Source: Alphaproteobacteria bacterium (lineage in GTDB: Bacteria; Myxococcota_A; UBA796; GCA-2862545). Taken from it: a stretch of 64,000 bases of DNA. The translations under genes and the position numbers were made by a program. The DNA lies in the NCBI GenBank assembly GCA_020632875.1, contig JACKET010000004.1:310001-374000 (forward strand), written 5' to 3'. Position 1 is the stretch's first letter, and each line of letters starts with the position of its first letter. Of this stretch, positions 38,034 to 46,388 are shown one piece after another. The notes beneath the pieces were generated by a model. The model ran no database searches and was not told the DNA's origin. It worked only from the letters and a program-made list of their open reading frames with translations.

Positions 38034-38954
38034 ATGGGTATCGAGTCCGACTGGATCTGGTTCGACGGCGAGATGATTCCGTACGACGAAGCCCGCGTGC
38101 ACGTGCTCTCCCACACGCTGCACTACGGCCTCGGCGCGTTCGAGGGCATCCGGGCGTACCAGCAGCCCGACGGGCGGCCCGGCGTCTGGCGCCTCCGCGA
38201 GCACCTCGTCCGCTTCATGGACTCGATGCGGATGGCCCGGCTCCCGCTGCCCTACACGCTCGACGAGCTCGTCGAGGCCTGCATGGACGTGCTCGAGAAG
38301 AACGGCTTCACCGAGGCGTACCTGCGTCCCCTGGCCTTCCTGGGCTCCGGCCGGATGGGGCTCGGGGCACGCGACAACCCCCTGCACGTCGTCGTGGCCG
38401 CGTGGAAGTGGGGCGCGTACCTCGGTGACGAGGGCATGCAGAAGGGCGTGCGGCTGAAGACCAGCAGCTTCTCCCGCAACCACCCGAACGCCGCGATGTC
38501 GCGCGCGAAGATCGTGGGCCACTACGTCAACAGCATCATGGCGCGGTACGAGGCCAACGACGACGGCTACGACGAGGCGTTGATGCTCGACTTCCACGGC
38601 ATGGTCGCCGAGGGCACGGGCGAGAACGTGTTCGTGATCAAGGATGGGATCGTGAAGACCCCGCCGGTCACCAACATCCTGCCGGGCATCACCCGCCGCT
38701 CGGTGATCGAGATCCTCGAGGCGCGCGGCTACGACGTGCGCGAGCAGCTGTTCGGCCGCGACGCGTTCTACGTCGCCGACGAGGCGTTCATGTGCGGCAC
38801 GGCCGCCGAGATCACGCCGATCCAGAGCCTCGATCGCCGTATGGTCGGCACCGGCGTGCCCGGCCCCATCACGCGGATGGTGCAGGAGATCTACCTCGAG
38901 GGCGTGAAGGGCCGCGTGCCCGAGCTCGAGCCCCACATCACGACGCGTCGGTGA
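38034..38954 (+). CDS. ilvE: Branched-chain amino acid aminotransferase
   Basis: This 306-residue class IV PLP enzyme interconverts leucine, isoleucine and valine with their 2-oxo acids using glutamate. Seen: 'IWFDGEMIPYDEARVHVLSHTLHYGLGAFEGIRAYQ' at the N-terminus, the PLP lysine in 'RAKIVGHYVNSIMA' (about 158), 'DEALMLDFHGMVAEGTGENVFVIKDG' and the phosphate-binding 'LPGITRRSVIEIL'. 'MCGTAAEITPI' completes the family pattern. The first 12 residues and the length match standard IlvE. ATG 38034 has GGAGG 7 nt upstream. It stands alone and overlaps the convergent RNase Z-like gene by 17 nt at its 3' end. Confidence 0.96.
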   Translation: MGIESDWIWFDGEMIPYDEARVHVLSHTLHYGLGAFEGIRAYQQPDGRPGVWRLREHLVRFMDSMRMARLPLPYTLDELVEACMDVLEKNGFTEAYLRPLAFLGSGRMGLGARDNPLHVVVAAWKWGAYLGDEGMQKGVRLKTSSFSRNHPNAAMSRAKIVGHYVNSIMARYEANDDGYDEALMLDFHGMVAEGTGENVFVIKDGIVKTPPVTNILPGITRRSVIEILEARGYDVREQLFGRDAFYVADEAFMCGTAAEITPIQSLDRRMVGTGVPGPITRMVQEIYLEGVKGRVPELEPHITTRR

Positions 38955-39768
38955 GCACCTGCACCCGCCCCTTCAGGCTGGCGGGCAGGCGCTTCGCGAC
39001 GATCTCGCGGATCTCGCGCGGCGAGTAGCGCTGGCTGAAGTGCGTGAGCAGGATCGCCTCGTTCTCGAAGAGGTCGGCCCGCTCGACGATGTCCTCGAGG
39101 TGCACGTGGCCGGACCGCCGCGCCCAGTCGCGGCTCACGCGGTCGTCGAGGAAGGTCGCCTCGAGGATCAGGCGGCGGGCCTTGCGCACGATCGCCTCGC
39201 GCTCGACGACGTGGATCGTCGTGTCGCCGCAGAACACGAGCTCGACGCTCGGATCGTCGTCGTGCACGGCGATCCCCGCCGCCCGGGCCGCGCGGATCGC
39301 CTCGTCGCCCCTCCCGACCCACTCGGGCTTCAGGTGGCGGCGCGACTCCTCGATCGCGTACCCGCACGTGGGCACGCGGTGAACGCTGCGGAACACGTGC
39401 GCCGACCGGCCCTTGCCGAGGTCGATGCGATCGCCGGGCGCCACGGGCACGACCTCGCACTCGAGCGCCGCGTGATCGAGCGCGCGCCATGCGTCCATCA
39501 GCCGGTCGAAGTTCGCCGCGTACTCCTTCGGCAGCAGGTAGCGGGGCGCCTTCTGCTTGCGCATCTCGCGGGTTCCGACGTGATGGACGACGCCGCCGAT
39601 GTGATCCGCGTGACCGTGGGTGAAGAGAACCGTGCCCCAGCGCGTCGCACTGTCGGGACACTTGCCGATGTCGAAGCACAGCTTCCACGAAGGAACCTCG
39701 ATGCACGTCTCCACACCCGCGATGCTCACGGCATGAATCGACAGCCCTGCGAGATCGACCGTTGGCAT
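38938..39768 (-). CDS. RNase Z-like metallo-beta-lactamase fold hydrolase
   Basis: This 276-residue cytosolic protein has the zinc ligand motif 'LFTHGHADHIGGVVHH' (HxHxDH, about 49-64), a histidine in 'VFRSVHRVPTCGYAIEE', the bridging aspartate in 'LVFCGDTTIHV' and a late histidine in 'LLTHFSQRYSPREI' (the 'HFSxRY' signature shared with tRNase Z). It lacks the long exosite arm, as in short plant-type tRNase Z and related archaeal enzymes. tRNA 3' processing is therefore possible; another phosphodiesterase activity is the alternative. It is divergent from htrA, with 38 nt between starts. Confidence 0.85.
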   Translation of the reverse strand: MPTVDLAGLSIHAVSIAGVETCIEVPSWKLCFDIGKCPDSATRWGTVLFTHGHADHIGGVVHHVGTREMRKQKAPRYLLPKEYAANFDRLMDAWRALDHAALECEVVPVAPGDRIDLGKGRSAHVFRSVHRVPTCGYAIEESRRHLKPEWVGRGDEAIRAARAAGIAVHDDDPSVELVFCGDTTIHVVEREAIVRKARRLILEATFLDDRVSRDWARRSGHVHLEDIVERADLFENEAILLTHFSQRYSPREIREIVAKRLPASLKGRVQVLTDAS

Positions 39769-39806
39769 CGCGCTCCCCGTCGCGACACTCTAAGCGTGGA
39801 GGCGCG

Positions 39807-40808
<1,002 letters not shown>

Positions 40809-40833
40809 CCGGGCCGCGACCTGCCCGGTGGGG

Positions 40834-40839
40834 TTATAC
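40834..40839 (+). promoter_or_regulatory. Possible -10 element for the Rossmann-protein gene
   Basis: TTATAC is the only AT-rich hexamer in the 54-nt gap between htrA and the gene starting at 40863, at 23 nt before the ATG. No clear -35 box is present. Confidence 0.3.
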
Positions 40840-40862
40840 GGCGCGCTCCCCCGGGGTGGCCG

Positions 40863-42542
40863 ATGTACCAAGACTTCTTGATCCTCGGCGGCGCTGGCCT
40901 GGTCGGTCTACAGGTCTGCCGTCGCATCATGCGCGACCTCCAGCCCCGGCGCATCGTCGTGGCGTCGCTCTTCGAGCACGAGTCGCGCGCGGCGGTCGAG
41001 GCGCTCTACGCCGAGTACGGCAACGCCGCGGCGTTCGTCCCGAGCTGGGGCAATCTGTTCGTCCCGCACGACCTCGCCGAGGTCTCGCGCGGCCAGATCC
41101 TGTCCGACAAGGCGCTCCGGCGGCGCCTGCTCGACACGCTGTACGGCGACTTCGACAAGGCCTACGACGAGAACAAGCTCGTCCGCCTGCTCAAGGAGCA
41201 CCGCCCCGAGGTCATCGTCGACTGCGTCAACACCGCCACGGGGCTGTCCTACCAGAACGTCTTCGACGGCGCGGCGAAGGTGCTCGACTGGCTCGGCGAC
41301 GACGGCTTCGACACGAAGGGCAGCGATGATCTCGAGGCGTTCCTCCTGTCCCAGTCGGTGCCGCAGCTCATCCGGCACGTGCGGTTCCTGCACCGGGCCA
41401 CCACCGAGTACCGCACGCAGGTCTACGTGAAGATCGGCACGACGGGCACGGGCGGGATGGGGCTCAACATCCCCTACACCCACAGCGAGGACAAGCCGAG
41501 CAAGGTGCTGCTCGCGAAGAACGAGGCCGGCTTCGGGCACACCGGTCTGCTGTTCCTCCTCGCCCGTACGCCGTGGGCGCCGATCGTGAAGGAGGTCAAG
41601 CCGGCCGCCATGATCGGCTACCGCGCCGTCACGACGGTGGCGGTCACCGACAAGCACGGCAACGACAAGCTCTTCGCCCCCCGGGCCGAGCAGCTCGCCG
41701 GGTCCCTCGCCCTCCGCCAGGCCGAGACCGACTACGAGCGGCGCGGCGACCTCGTGGTCAGCGTCGTCGACACCGGCGAGAACGGGGTCTTCACGCGCGG
41801 CGAGTTCGCCGCCATCACGGCGCTCGGGCAGATGGAGTACATCACCCCCGAAGAGATCGCGCGCATCGTGGCCCTCGAGATCCGCGGCGCCAACACGGGC
41901 CAGGACGTGATCTCCGCGCTCGACTCCGCGGTCCTCAACCCGTCCTACAAGGCCGGCCTGGTGCGGTCTGCCGCGATGAACGACCTCATGGTCGCCGAGC
42001 GCGAGTCCGAGCTCCCGTCCGTGGCCCTCGGTCGGCTCGGTCCGCCCGAGCTCTCGAAGCTCCTGTTCGAAGCCCAGCTCCTCAAGGAGTGCTTCGGCAC
42101 CATCCCGGGCGTCCTCGGCTCCGAAGAGGCGCCGCACACGGCCGAATCGCTCAGCAAGACGGTCACCGAGCACCTCGAGAAGTCGACGGTCCGGTTCACG
42201 GCGCCGTCCATCGGCATCCCGATCCTGATGCCCGACGGCAAGACGCTGCTGCGCGGGCCGCGGATCAACGTGCCCGAGGTCGTGGGCCACCGCACCGAGG
42301 TGAGCGCCGCCGACCGCAAGTCCACCGATGCGTGGGCCCGGAAGGGCTGGATCGACCTGCGGGTGTCGAACTGCGCGGTGTGGCTCGAGCGCCTCGCGAA
42401 GATGAACGCGGCGCGCGCCGAGCTGCGCACGGCCGGGTCGGCCGCCGCGAGCATCAAGACGTACATCGGCAGCGCGTTCGAGATCGGCGAGGTGGTCGCC
42501 TGGATCTTCAACAACGAGATGGGCGGCCACCGGATCAAGTAG
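40863..42542 (+). CDS. Large NAD(P)-binding Rossmann protein, function unknown
   Basis: This 559-residue soluble protein starts with a dinucleotide-binding motif 'DFLILGGAGLVGLQVCRRIM' (GGAGxxG, residues 4-23), typical of extended SDR/epimerase-like enzymes. 'LKEHRPEVIVDCVNTATGLSYQ' matches the 'NAA'-like strand region, and 'VYVKIGTTGTGGMGLNIPYTHSEDKPSK' lies where SDRs place their Tyr/Lys active site, though no classical YxxxK is evident. The C-terminal 250 residues are unfamiliar. It is longer than usual SDRs and stands alone. The frame is open and composition is typical of the genome, so the gene is real; reaction and substrate are not assigned. Confidence 0.78.
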   Translation: MYQDFLILGGAGLVGLQVCRRIMRDLQPRRIVVASLFEHESRAAVEALYAEYGNAAAFVPSWGNLFVPHDLAEVSRGQILSDKALRRRLLDTLYGDFDKAYDENKLVRLLKEHRPEVIVDCVNTATGLSYQNVFDGAAKVLDWLGDDGFDTKGSDDLEAFLLSQSVPQLIRHVRFLHRATTEYRTQVYVKIGTTGTGGMGLNIPYTHSEDKPSKVLLAKNEAGFGHTGLLFLLARTPWAPIVKEVKPAAMIGYRAVTTVAVTDKHGNDKLFAPRAEQLAGSLALRQAETDYERRGDLVVSVVDTGENGVFTRGEFAAITALGQMEYITPEEIARIVALEIRGANTGQDVISALDSAVLNPSYKAGLVRSAAMNDLMVAERESELPSVALGRLGPPELSKLLFEAQLLKECFGTIPGVLGSEEAPHTAESLSKTVTEHLEKSTVRFTAPSIGIPILMPDGKTLLRGPRINVPEVVGHRTEVSAADRKSTDAWARKGWIDLRVSNCAVWLERLAKMNAARAELRTAGSAAASIKTYIGSAFEIGEVVAWIFNNEMGGHRIK

Positions 42543-42597
42543 GTTTTCCGGCTTCTTCCGTGGCGACGTCGTCCCCGGGCGTCCCTCGTCGTCCCGA

Positions 42598-42618
42598 TGT
42601 GGCCACAACAGTGGCCAC
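42598..42618. promoter_or_regulatory. Pair of TGTGGCCACA-type palindromes, likely operators
   Basis: The perfect palindrome TGTGGCCACA (42598-42607) is followed by GTGGCCAC (42611-42618) with centres 12 nt apart, placing both on nearly the same DNA face. They lie about 100 nt upstream of the XRE-type regulator gene, in the only gap before it. Cooperative binding by that regulator is an inference. Confidence 0.5.
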
Positions 42619-42716
42619 AGGATCTCGAGGCACGAGCGGGCGCGCTCCCGCGGAACACAAGTCGACGACAGAGGCCCCTTCGCGGGGCACCATTGGACCC
42701 GACCCCGGAGCGACGG

Positions 42717-43277
42717 ATGGAGCCCACTGTCGAGCAGTTCCTCCAGCTGAATGCCGAGACGCAGGCGCTGGCCGAGAGCCGGGAACACCTGCGACTCGTC
42801 GAAGCAGACCTCAATGAGTTCGTCAGCGACCCGACGTCGCATGACCTCCTCGAGCTTCGCGAACGGGCCCGACGCGGGGCAGTCGAGTTCTCGGACCTCT
42901 CGGCAAGGCTACGGGACCGCCCGTTGGAGGTGTGGCAATCGATGTCGGGCGAATGGGTGGAACGCCCCTACCTCCTGGTGGAGGCCGACTCCCGGATCTG
43001 TGAAGTCGGGTGCGGGTGGTGGCGCGTACAGGTGCAGCTGGCCGCCCACGACGACGTGGAGTCGGGCTACCGCGCGCTCGGCTCCGTCCTGAAGTGGATT
43101 CGCCACTGGAGCGGCGAGACCCAGGCCTCGCTCGCCGAGAGGCTGGGGACGACTCGGGGCGTGATCAACCACATCGAGAATGCGCGGCGACGTCCGGCAC
43201 TCGACCGCGTGGCCGAGTGGGCTCGGGTCTGTGGATACCAGGTGGACCTCGGAATCCGGCGGAACACCAAGACCTGA
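42717..43277 (+). CDS. XRE-family DNA-binding protein
   Basis: This 186-residue protein has a C-terminal helix-turn-helix at about 120-175: 'LKWIRHWSGETQASLAERLGTTRGVINHIENARRRPALDRVAEWARVCGYQVDL', the typical Cro/C1 pattern. The first 110 residues are a helical segment ('LAESREHLRLVEADLNEFVSDPTSHDLLELRERARRGA'), possibly for dimerisation or ligand binding, plus a small beta region. It is probably a transcriptional regulator of the accessory island that starts here. Upstream palindromes are candidate autoregulatory sites. ATG 42717 is chosen at a CGGAG; upstream in-frame sequence looks noncoding. Confidence 0.8.
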   Translation: MEPTVEQFLQLNAETQALAESREHLRLVEADLNEFVSDPTSHDLLELRERARRGAVEFSDLSARLRDRPLEVWQSMSGEWVERPYLLVEADSRICEVGCGWWRVQVQLAAHDDVESGYRALGSVLKWIRHWSGETQASLAERLGTTRGVINHIENARRRPALDRVAEWARVCGYQVDLGIRRNTKT

Positions 43278-43302
43278 CGTGGTGGAGCGGCCGGGAAGCC
43301 CG

Positions 43303-43917
43303 TCAGAAGAGCGTGGCCACACCCGCGGCGTAGCTCACGTCGACCTGCATGTCGGTCCTCGACCCGTCGAGCCGCCGGATTCTGTAGTTCTGTTCGCGCA
43401 GGTCGAACGTGGGGCCGATGCGGAGTCGCCCCTTCAGCTGGAACAGGTACGCCATCTGGTAGCCGCCACCCCACCCGACCGTCGGTGATTGGCCGCCGAG
43501 ACGGGGGAACACGGCGGTCAACGTCGCCCCGACCCGCAGGCTCTGGTTGCCCTGGAAGAGCTCGTGGCTCACACCGAGGCCCACGGTCGTGAAGTCGATC
43601 CAGTGGCCGTCCATCTCGGCGTGATCGGGATGATCCTCGTCGATCCTCATGTGCATCCACTCCCAACGGCCAACGACCTCGAGAAACCTGAGGCCGGGCG
43701 TGAACCCGACACCGAACGAAGCGCTCCGCGCCTGCATGGGGGTGCGGTAGCTGTCCGACAGCCAATGAGGGAATCCCACATCGACGCGCCCCCCGATCTT
43801 CGGGCGGCGGCGGACGGCGACGTCGGGCGTGGAGCCGGACTGCTCGGAAGTCTCCGAGACTTGGGTGTCGGGTTCGGGGGGTGTTGCGGCGCGCGCGAGA
43901 AGGAGCGTGACGAGCAT
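43303..43917 (-). CDS. Small outer-membrane beta-barrel-like protein
   Basis: This 204-residue protein has a short signal peptide ('MLVTLLLARAA') and a mature part of alternating polar and hydrophobic residues ('ASFGVGFTPGLRFLEVVGRWEWMHM', 'FTTVGLGVSHELFQGNQSLRVGATLTAVFPRL', 'GWGGGYQMAYLFQLKGRLRIGPTFDL'), ending in Phe ('AAGVATLF'), the typical terminal aromatic residue of outer-membrane barrels. An excellent AGGAGG precedes the ATG at 43917. It converges with the XRE gene. It could be an eight-strand barrel; no named family is recognised. Confidence 0.7.
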   Translation of the reverse strand: MLVTLLLARAATPPEPDTQVSETSEQSGSTPDVAVRRRPKIGGRVDVGFPHWLSDSYRTPMQARSASFGVGFTPGLRFLEVVGRWEWMHMRIDEDHPDHAEMDGHWIDFTTVGLGVSHELFQGNQSLRVGATLTAVFPRLGGQSPTVGWGGGYQMAYLFQLKGRLRIGPTFDLREQNYRIRRLDGSRTDMQVDVSYAAGVATLF

Positions 43918-44042
43918 GCGGATGCCTCCTGGAACGTCCGGACACCGGAGCGCCCTCGGCGTGTCACCACCACCCGAGAGCGGCCGGTCCCTCGAATGTC
44001 GCGGTCCGAGCTCGCGTCGACGGCAGGTCCGAACAACCCCGA

Positions 44043-44079
44043 TGGACAGGCACGGGAGCATGTGGTACTTATTGTACCA
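44043..44079 (+). promoter_or_regulatory. Leaderless promoter with palindromic operator for the HTH gene
   Basis: TGGACA (44043-44048) and TACTTA (44066-44071) form a sigma70-like pair with 17 nt spacing. The -10 lies inside the perfect palindrome TGGTAC-TTATT-GTACCA (44063-44079), which abuts ATG 44080. Transcription would start at about the ATG, and no Shine-Dalgarno sequence precedes it. A protein bound at the palindrome would block the -10, suggesting autorepression by the encoded HTH protein. The region is locally AT-rich compared with the rest of the window. Confidence 0.5.
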
Positions 44080-44559
44080 ATGTCGCACGCCGTCCCACCA
44101 GAGCTGCTCAGATGGGTCCGCCGCATCTGGCGCGCCTCACTGCACCCGGAGTCGCTCCTGACGCTCTCCGAGGTCGGTGAGGCGCTCCCGGTTCGGGCCG
44201 CATGGGCCCGTCAGTGGGTTCGGGCCAAAGTCCGCGTTCGCGTCTCGCTCAACGGGAGCGAGCTCTACCGTTGGGGCGACATCGTGGAGGCCGCGAGAAA
44301 TGAGCGCAAAGAAGCCCGAAATCATCCGTCTCGGGAACTGGAACGCCCAGGCGGAGAGGCAGCGGATCAGCGAAGCCGGGACTCGCGAGTGGTACTGGGT
44401 GCTCCGAATCCGGCGCGACGGTCGCCAGGAAAAGCGCGCCCTCGGCTGGTGTCACGGCCCGGCGGAGGCGACGGAGAGAGCGCTCGACGCCATCCAGGTG
44501 CTGCGGGAGGCCGAGCGAAGCCGATTCGCCGCCGACGGAAGCGCCCACCTGACGAGTAG
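44080..44559 (+). CDS. Excisionase/MerR-like helix-turn-helix protein
   Basis: The frame starting at 44080 encodes 'SLHPESLLTLSEVGEALPVRAAWARQWVRAKVRVRVSLNGSELYRWGDIVEAARN' near its N-terminus, the pattern of a small excisionase or MerR-type winged helix ('LTLSEVGEAL...YRWGDIV'). Such proteins guide integrases in excision and often control the adjacent integrase gene. The recognisable domain ends near 44300, where the integrase starts in another frame; the remaining 80 codons, Arg/Pro-rich, look like a readthrough shadow of the integrase. The true protein may thus have lost its original stop by a small indel. The start fits the leaderless promoter. Confidence 0.6.
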   Translation: MSHAVPPELLRWVRRIWRASLHPESLLTLSEVGEALPVRAAWARQWVRAKVRVRVSLNGSELYRWGDIVEAARNERKEARNHPSRELERPGGEAADQRSRDSRVVLGAPNPARRSPGKARPRLVSRPGGGDGESARRHPGAAGGRAKPIRRRRKRPPDE

Positions 44560-45341
44560 TATCGAGGCCTACCACGAGGCCGTCCCCCACATCCCTGGCC
44601 TTCGGCCCAACACGATCCGACTCCGTCAGTTCGCGTCCCGGAACCTGCTCGAATGGGCCACTTCCGACTTCCCCACCCTGCGGTGCTCCCAGCTCGAGAA
44701 GCGCCACGGTCATTCGTACGCGGCGTGGCTCGTCGAGCGCGGATACGCCCGGTCGACAGTCAACCGATGTTCGTTTCCCCACTCTCGATCCGGGGAGGAG
44801 GAAGCTCCGGATCCCGTCCTCGGAGGAGATCCGGGCAGTGATCCGATGTGCCGACCCGCAGCTCGGCTCACTCCTCACGGTGATGGCCTACACAGGGGTC
44901 CGCGTCGGTGAGGCACTCTCCCGCCACGGATGCGACGTAGAGCTCCAACGGCGACGAATGCGCATCGGCGAACGTGGTACCTGGCGACCGAAGACCCGGG
45001 ACAGCTATCGGGTCGTGGGCCTGAGCGAGGCCTGTGTATCGGCAATCCTCACCTTGGAGCCCGACGACGACAGGCCCATCTGGCGGTCCCACACCCGAAG
45101 CCCGATCCGCGACTACACGGCGCGACTCGACCGAGCCGTACGTCTGAGTGGAGTGGCCAAGCTCACGTTCCACGACCTGCGTCGGCACGTGAGTGACCGA
45201 CTCCGCCGCGGAAAGGTCGGGGTGAAGGTCTACCAGGCCGCAATGGGCCACTCGGTGACCACCGCGATGCGGGAGTACCAGGAGGCCACGGTCGACGAGG
45301 TGCTCGACGCCTTCGCAGTGCTCACGGAGGAACGCCCGTGA
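44300..45341 (+). pseudogene. Tyrosine recombinase/integrase, frameshifted and internally deleted
   Basis: The N-terminal part (44300 to about 44765) has 'MSAKKPEIIRLGNWNAQ...WYWVLRIRRDGRQEKRALGW', then an SAM-like core-binding domain ending 'RHGHSYAAWLVERGYARSTVNR'. The C-terminal catalytic domain continues in the next frame (-2/+1) from about 44763 ('FPTLDPGRRKLRIPSSEEIRAV') to 45341. Its active-site residues are intact: Arg in 'YTGVRVGEAL', 'HDLRRH' (HxxR), His in 'MGHSVTTAM' and Tyr in 'REYQE'. The segment that usually links 'STVNR' to the catalytic domain is about half its expected length, so a deletion as well as a frameshift is likely. Programmed frameshifting cannot be excluded but no slippery site is obvious. 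ATG 44300 is preceded by GGAGG. Confidence 0.8.
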
Positions 45342-45649
45342 CCCGATGGACCCCGATCGCCCGCGAATTCGCCAGCCAGGCCGGAAGCGCGGTCGCGGTC
45401 CGGCTCACAGGCCGGATGGCCCCCGCGACCTTCGCGCTGGAGGTCCGCGCCTCCACTGGAAGCTGGACTCTCGCCGTGTGGCAGGTGAATCCCCGCGCGG
45501 ACGACGGCGCGAACGCTACTCGCAGCGCAGTGGGTTCAGCCCTCACGCGGCAGCCCTACCCGTTCCACGGAGAGATCCGTGTCGTGGAGCAGACTCCCGA
45601 CGGTCCCGTCGAGATCCTGTCGTGCAGAGTCCGGGTCGAACGTGGCTAG
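45338..45649 (+). CDS. Small protein of unknown function in the accessory island
   Basis: This 103-residue protein starts at a GTG overlapping the integrase stop by 4 nt, so it is translationally coupled to the catalytic half of the integrase. It reads as a beta-rich single domain ('ASQAGSAVAVRLTGRMAPATFALEVRAS', 'WTLAVWQVNPRADDG', 'PVEILSCRVRVERG') with no transmembrane helix or cysteines that suggest metal binding. The downstream gene overlaps it by 8 nt. The tight coupling and mobile-element position suggest an accessory cargo function, but I do not recognise a family. Confidence 0.62.
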   Translation: MTRWTPIAREFASQAGSAVAVRLTGRMAPATFALEVRASTGSWTLAVWQVNPRADDGANATRSAVGSALTRQPYPFHGEIRVVEQTPDGPVEILSCRVRVERG

Positions 45650-46388
45650 CCACGTCCGGTGGGCATCCGTCAGCCAGCTGCTGTTCGCCGACGTGCAGAC
45701 GCGGGTACAGAAGCGCTCCGGCTACGCGACGATCGAGCTCCATACCCGCACCACGGACATGGACCCGTGGCTCTCCGTAGAGCGATTCGTCGTCGAAATC
45801 CCGGCACATGACGGTATTCCGGAGCGCATCGAGCGCGGGCTGATGCGAATCCGCACGCCGTTCCAGGGGGAGGTCCGGATCTCGCTGCGGATCGGGTCCT
45901 CCCGCAAGCGCTGGCCCCATCCCGTCGAGGTCGGACCGCCCGCCGACGAGCCGGTGGAGGTGAACAAGTGGCTCGTCCGATGGCTCATCGCAGCGCAGAA
46001 GCGTGATCGGGCGGCGATGCTCCAGATGTTCGAGGAGGCCTCGAACGTCATCCGCGCGAGCGGCGAGTTCATCGAAGCAGCAGGAGCACCCAGGCCTCGG
46101 CCCCCACAAGCCCCGTCCGAACTCGCGCGGATCCTTGCCACCGTCGCCGATCTCGCGAGTGGGCTGCGAGGGGAAACGTCGTCCGAATCCCCTCCCTCCG
46201 CACCGTGCTCGGAGGAAGTGCTCTTCGACGCCTGGGCGTTCGTCGACGTCCACGTCCCGGCCGAAGACGAGGAAGCGGTCGATCTGGATGCCCTATGGGG
46301 GCTCAGCGAACCAGACGCCAGCGTTGACTCGGAGCTCGAGGACGAGCCTGACTCGGCTGGATCCGCCCCCGGGCGTGGAGACGCTTGA
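45642..46388 (+). CDS. Protein of unknown function in the accessory island
   Basis: This 248-residue protein uses the GTG at 45642, which overlaps the previous gene by 8 nt; in-frame sequence upstream would duplicate that gene's coding strand. Residues 1-90 are beta-rich ('VSQLLFADVQTRVQKRSGYATIELHTRTTDM', 'RIRTPFQGEVRISLRIGS'), resembling the previous protein. A helical part follows ('VNKWLVRWLIAAQKRDRAAMLQMFEEASNVI'), and the C-terminus is acidic and proline-rich, probably disordered. The two adjacent genes may be related or form a complex. The last 86 nt overlap the convergent HATPase gene. No family is recognised. Confidence 0.6.
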   Translation: MASHVRWASVSQLLFADVQTRVQKRSGYATIELHTRTTDMDPWLSVERFVVEIPAHDGIPERIERGLMRIRTPFQGEVRISLRIGSSRKRWPHPVEVGPPADEPVEVNKWLVRWLIAAQKRDRAAMLQMFEEASNVIRASGEFIEAAGAPRPRPPQAPSELARILATVADLASGLRGETSSESPPSAPCSEEVLFDAWAFVDVHVPAEDEEAVDLDALWGLSEPDASVDSELEDEPDSAGSAPGRGDA

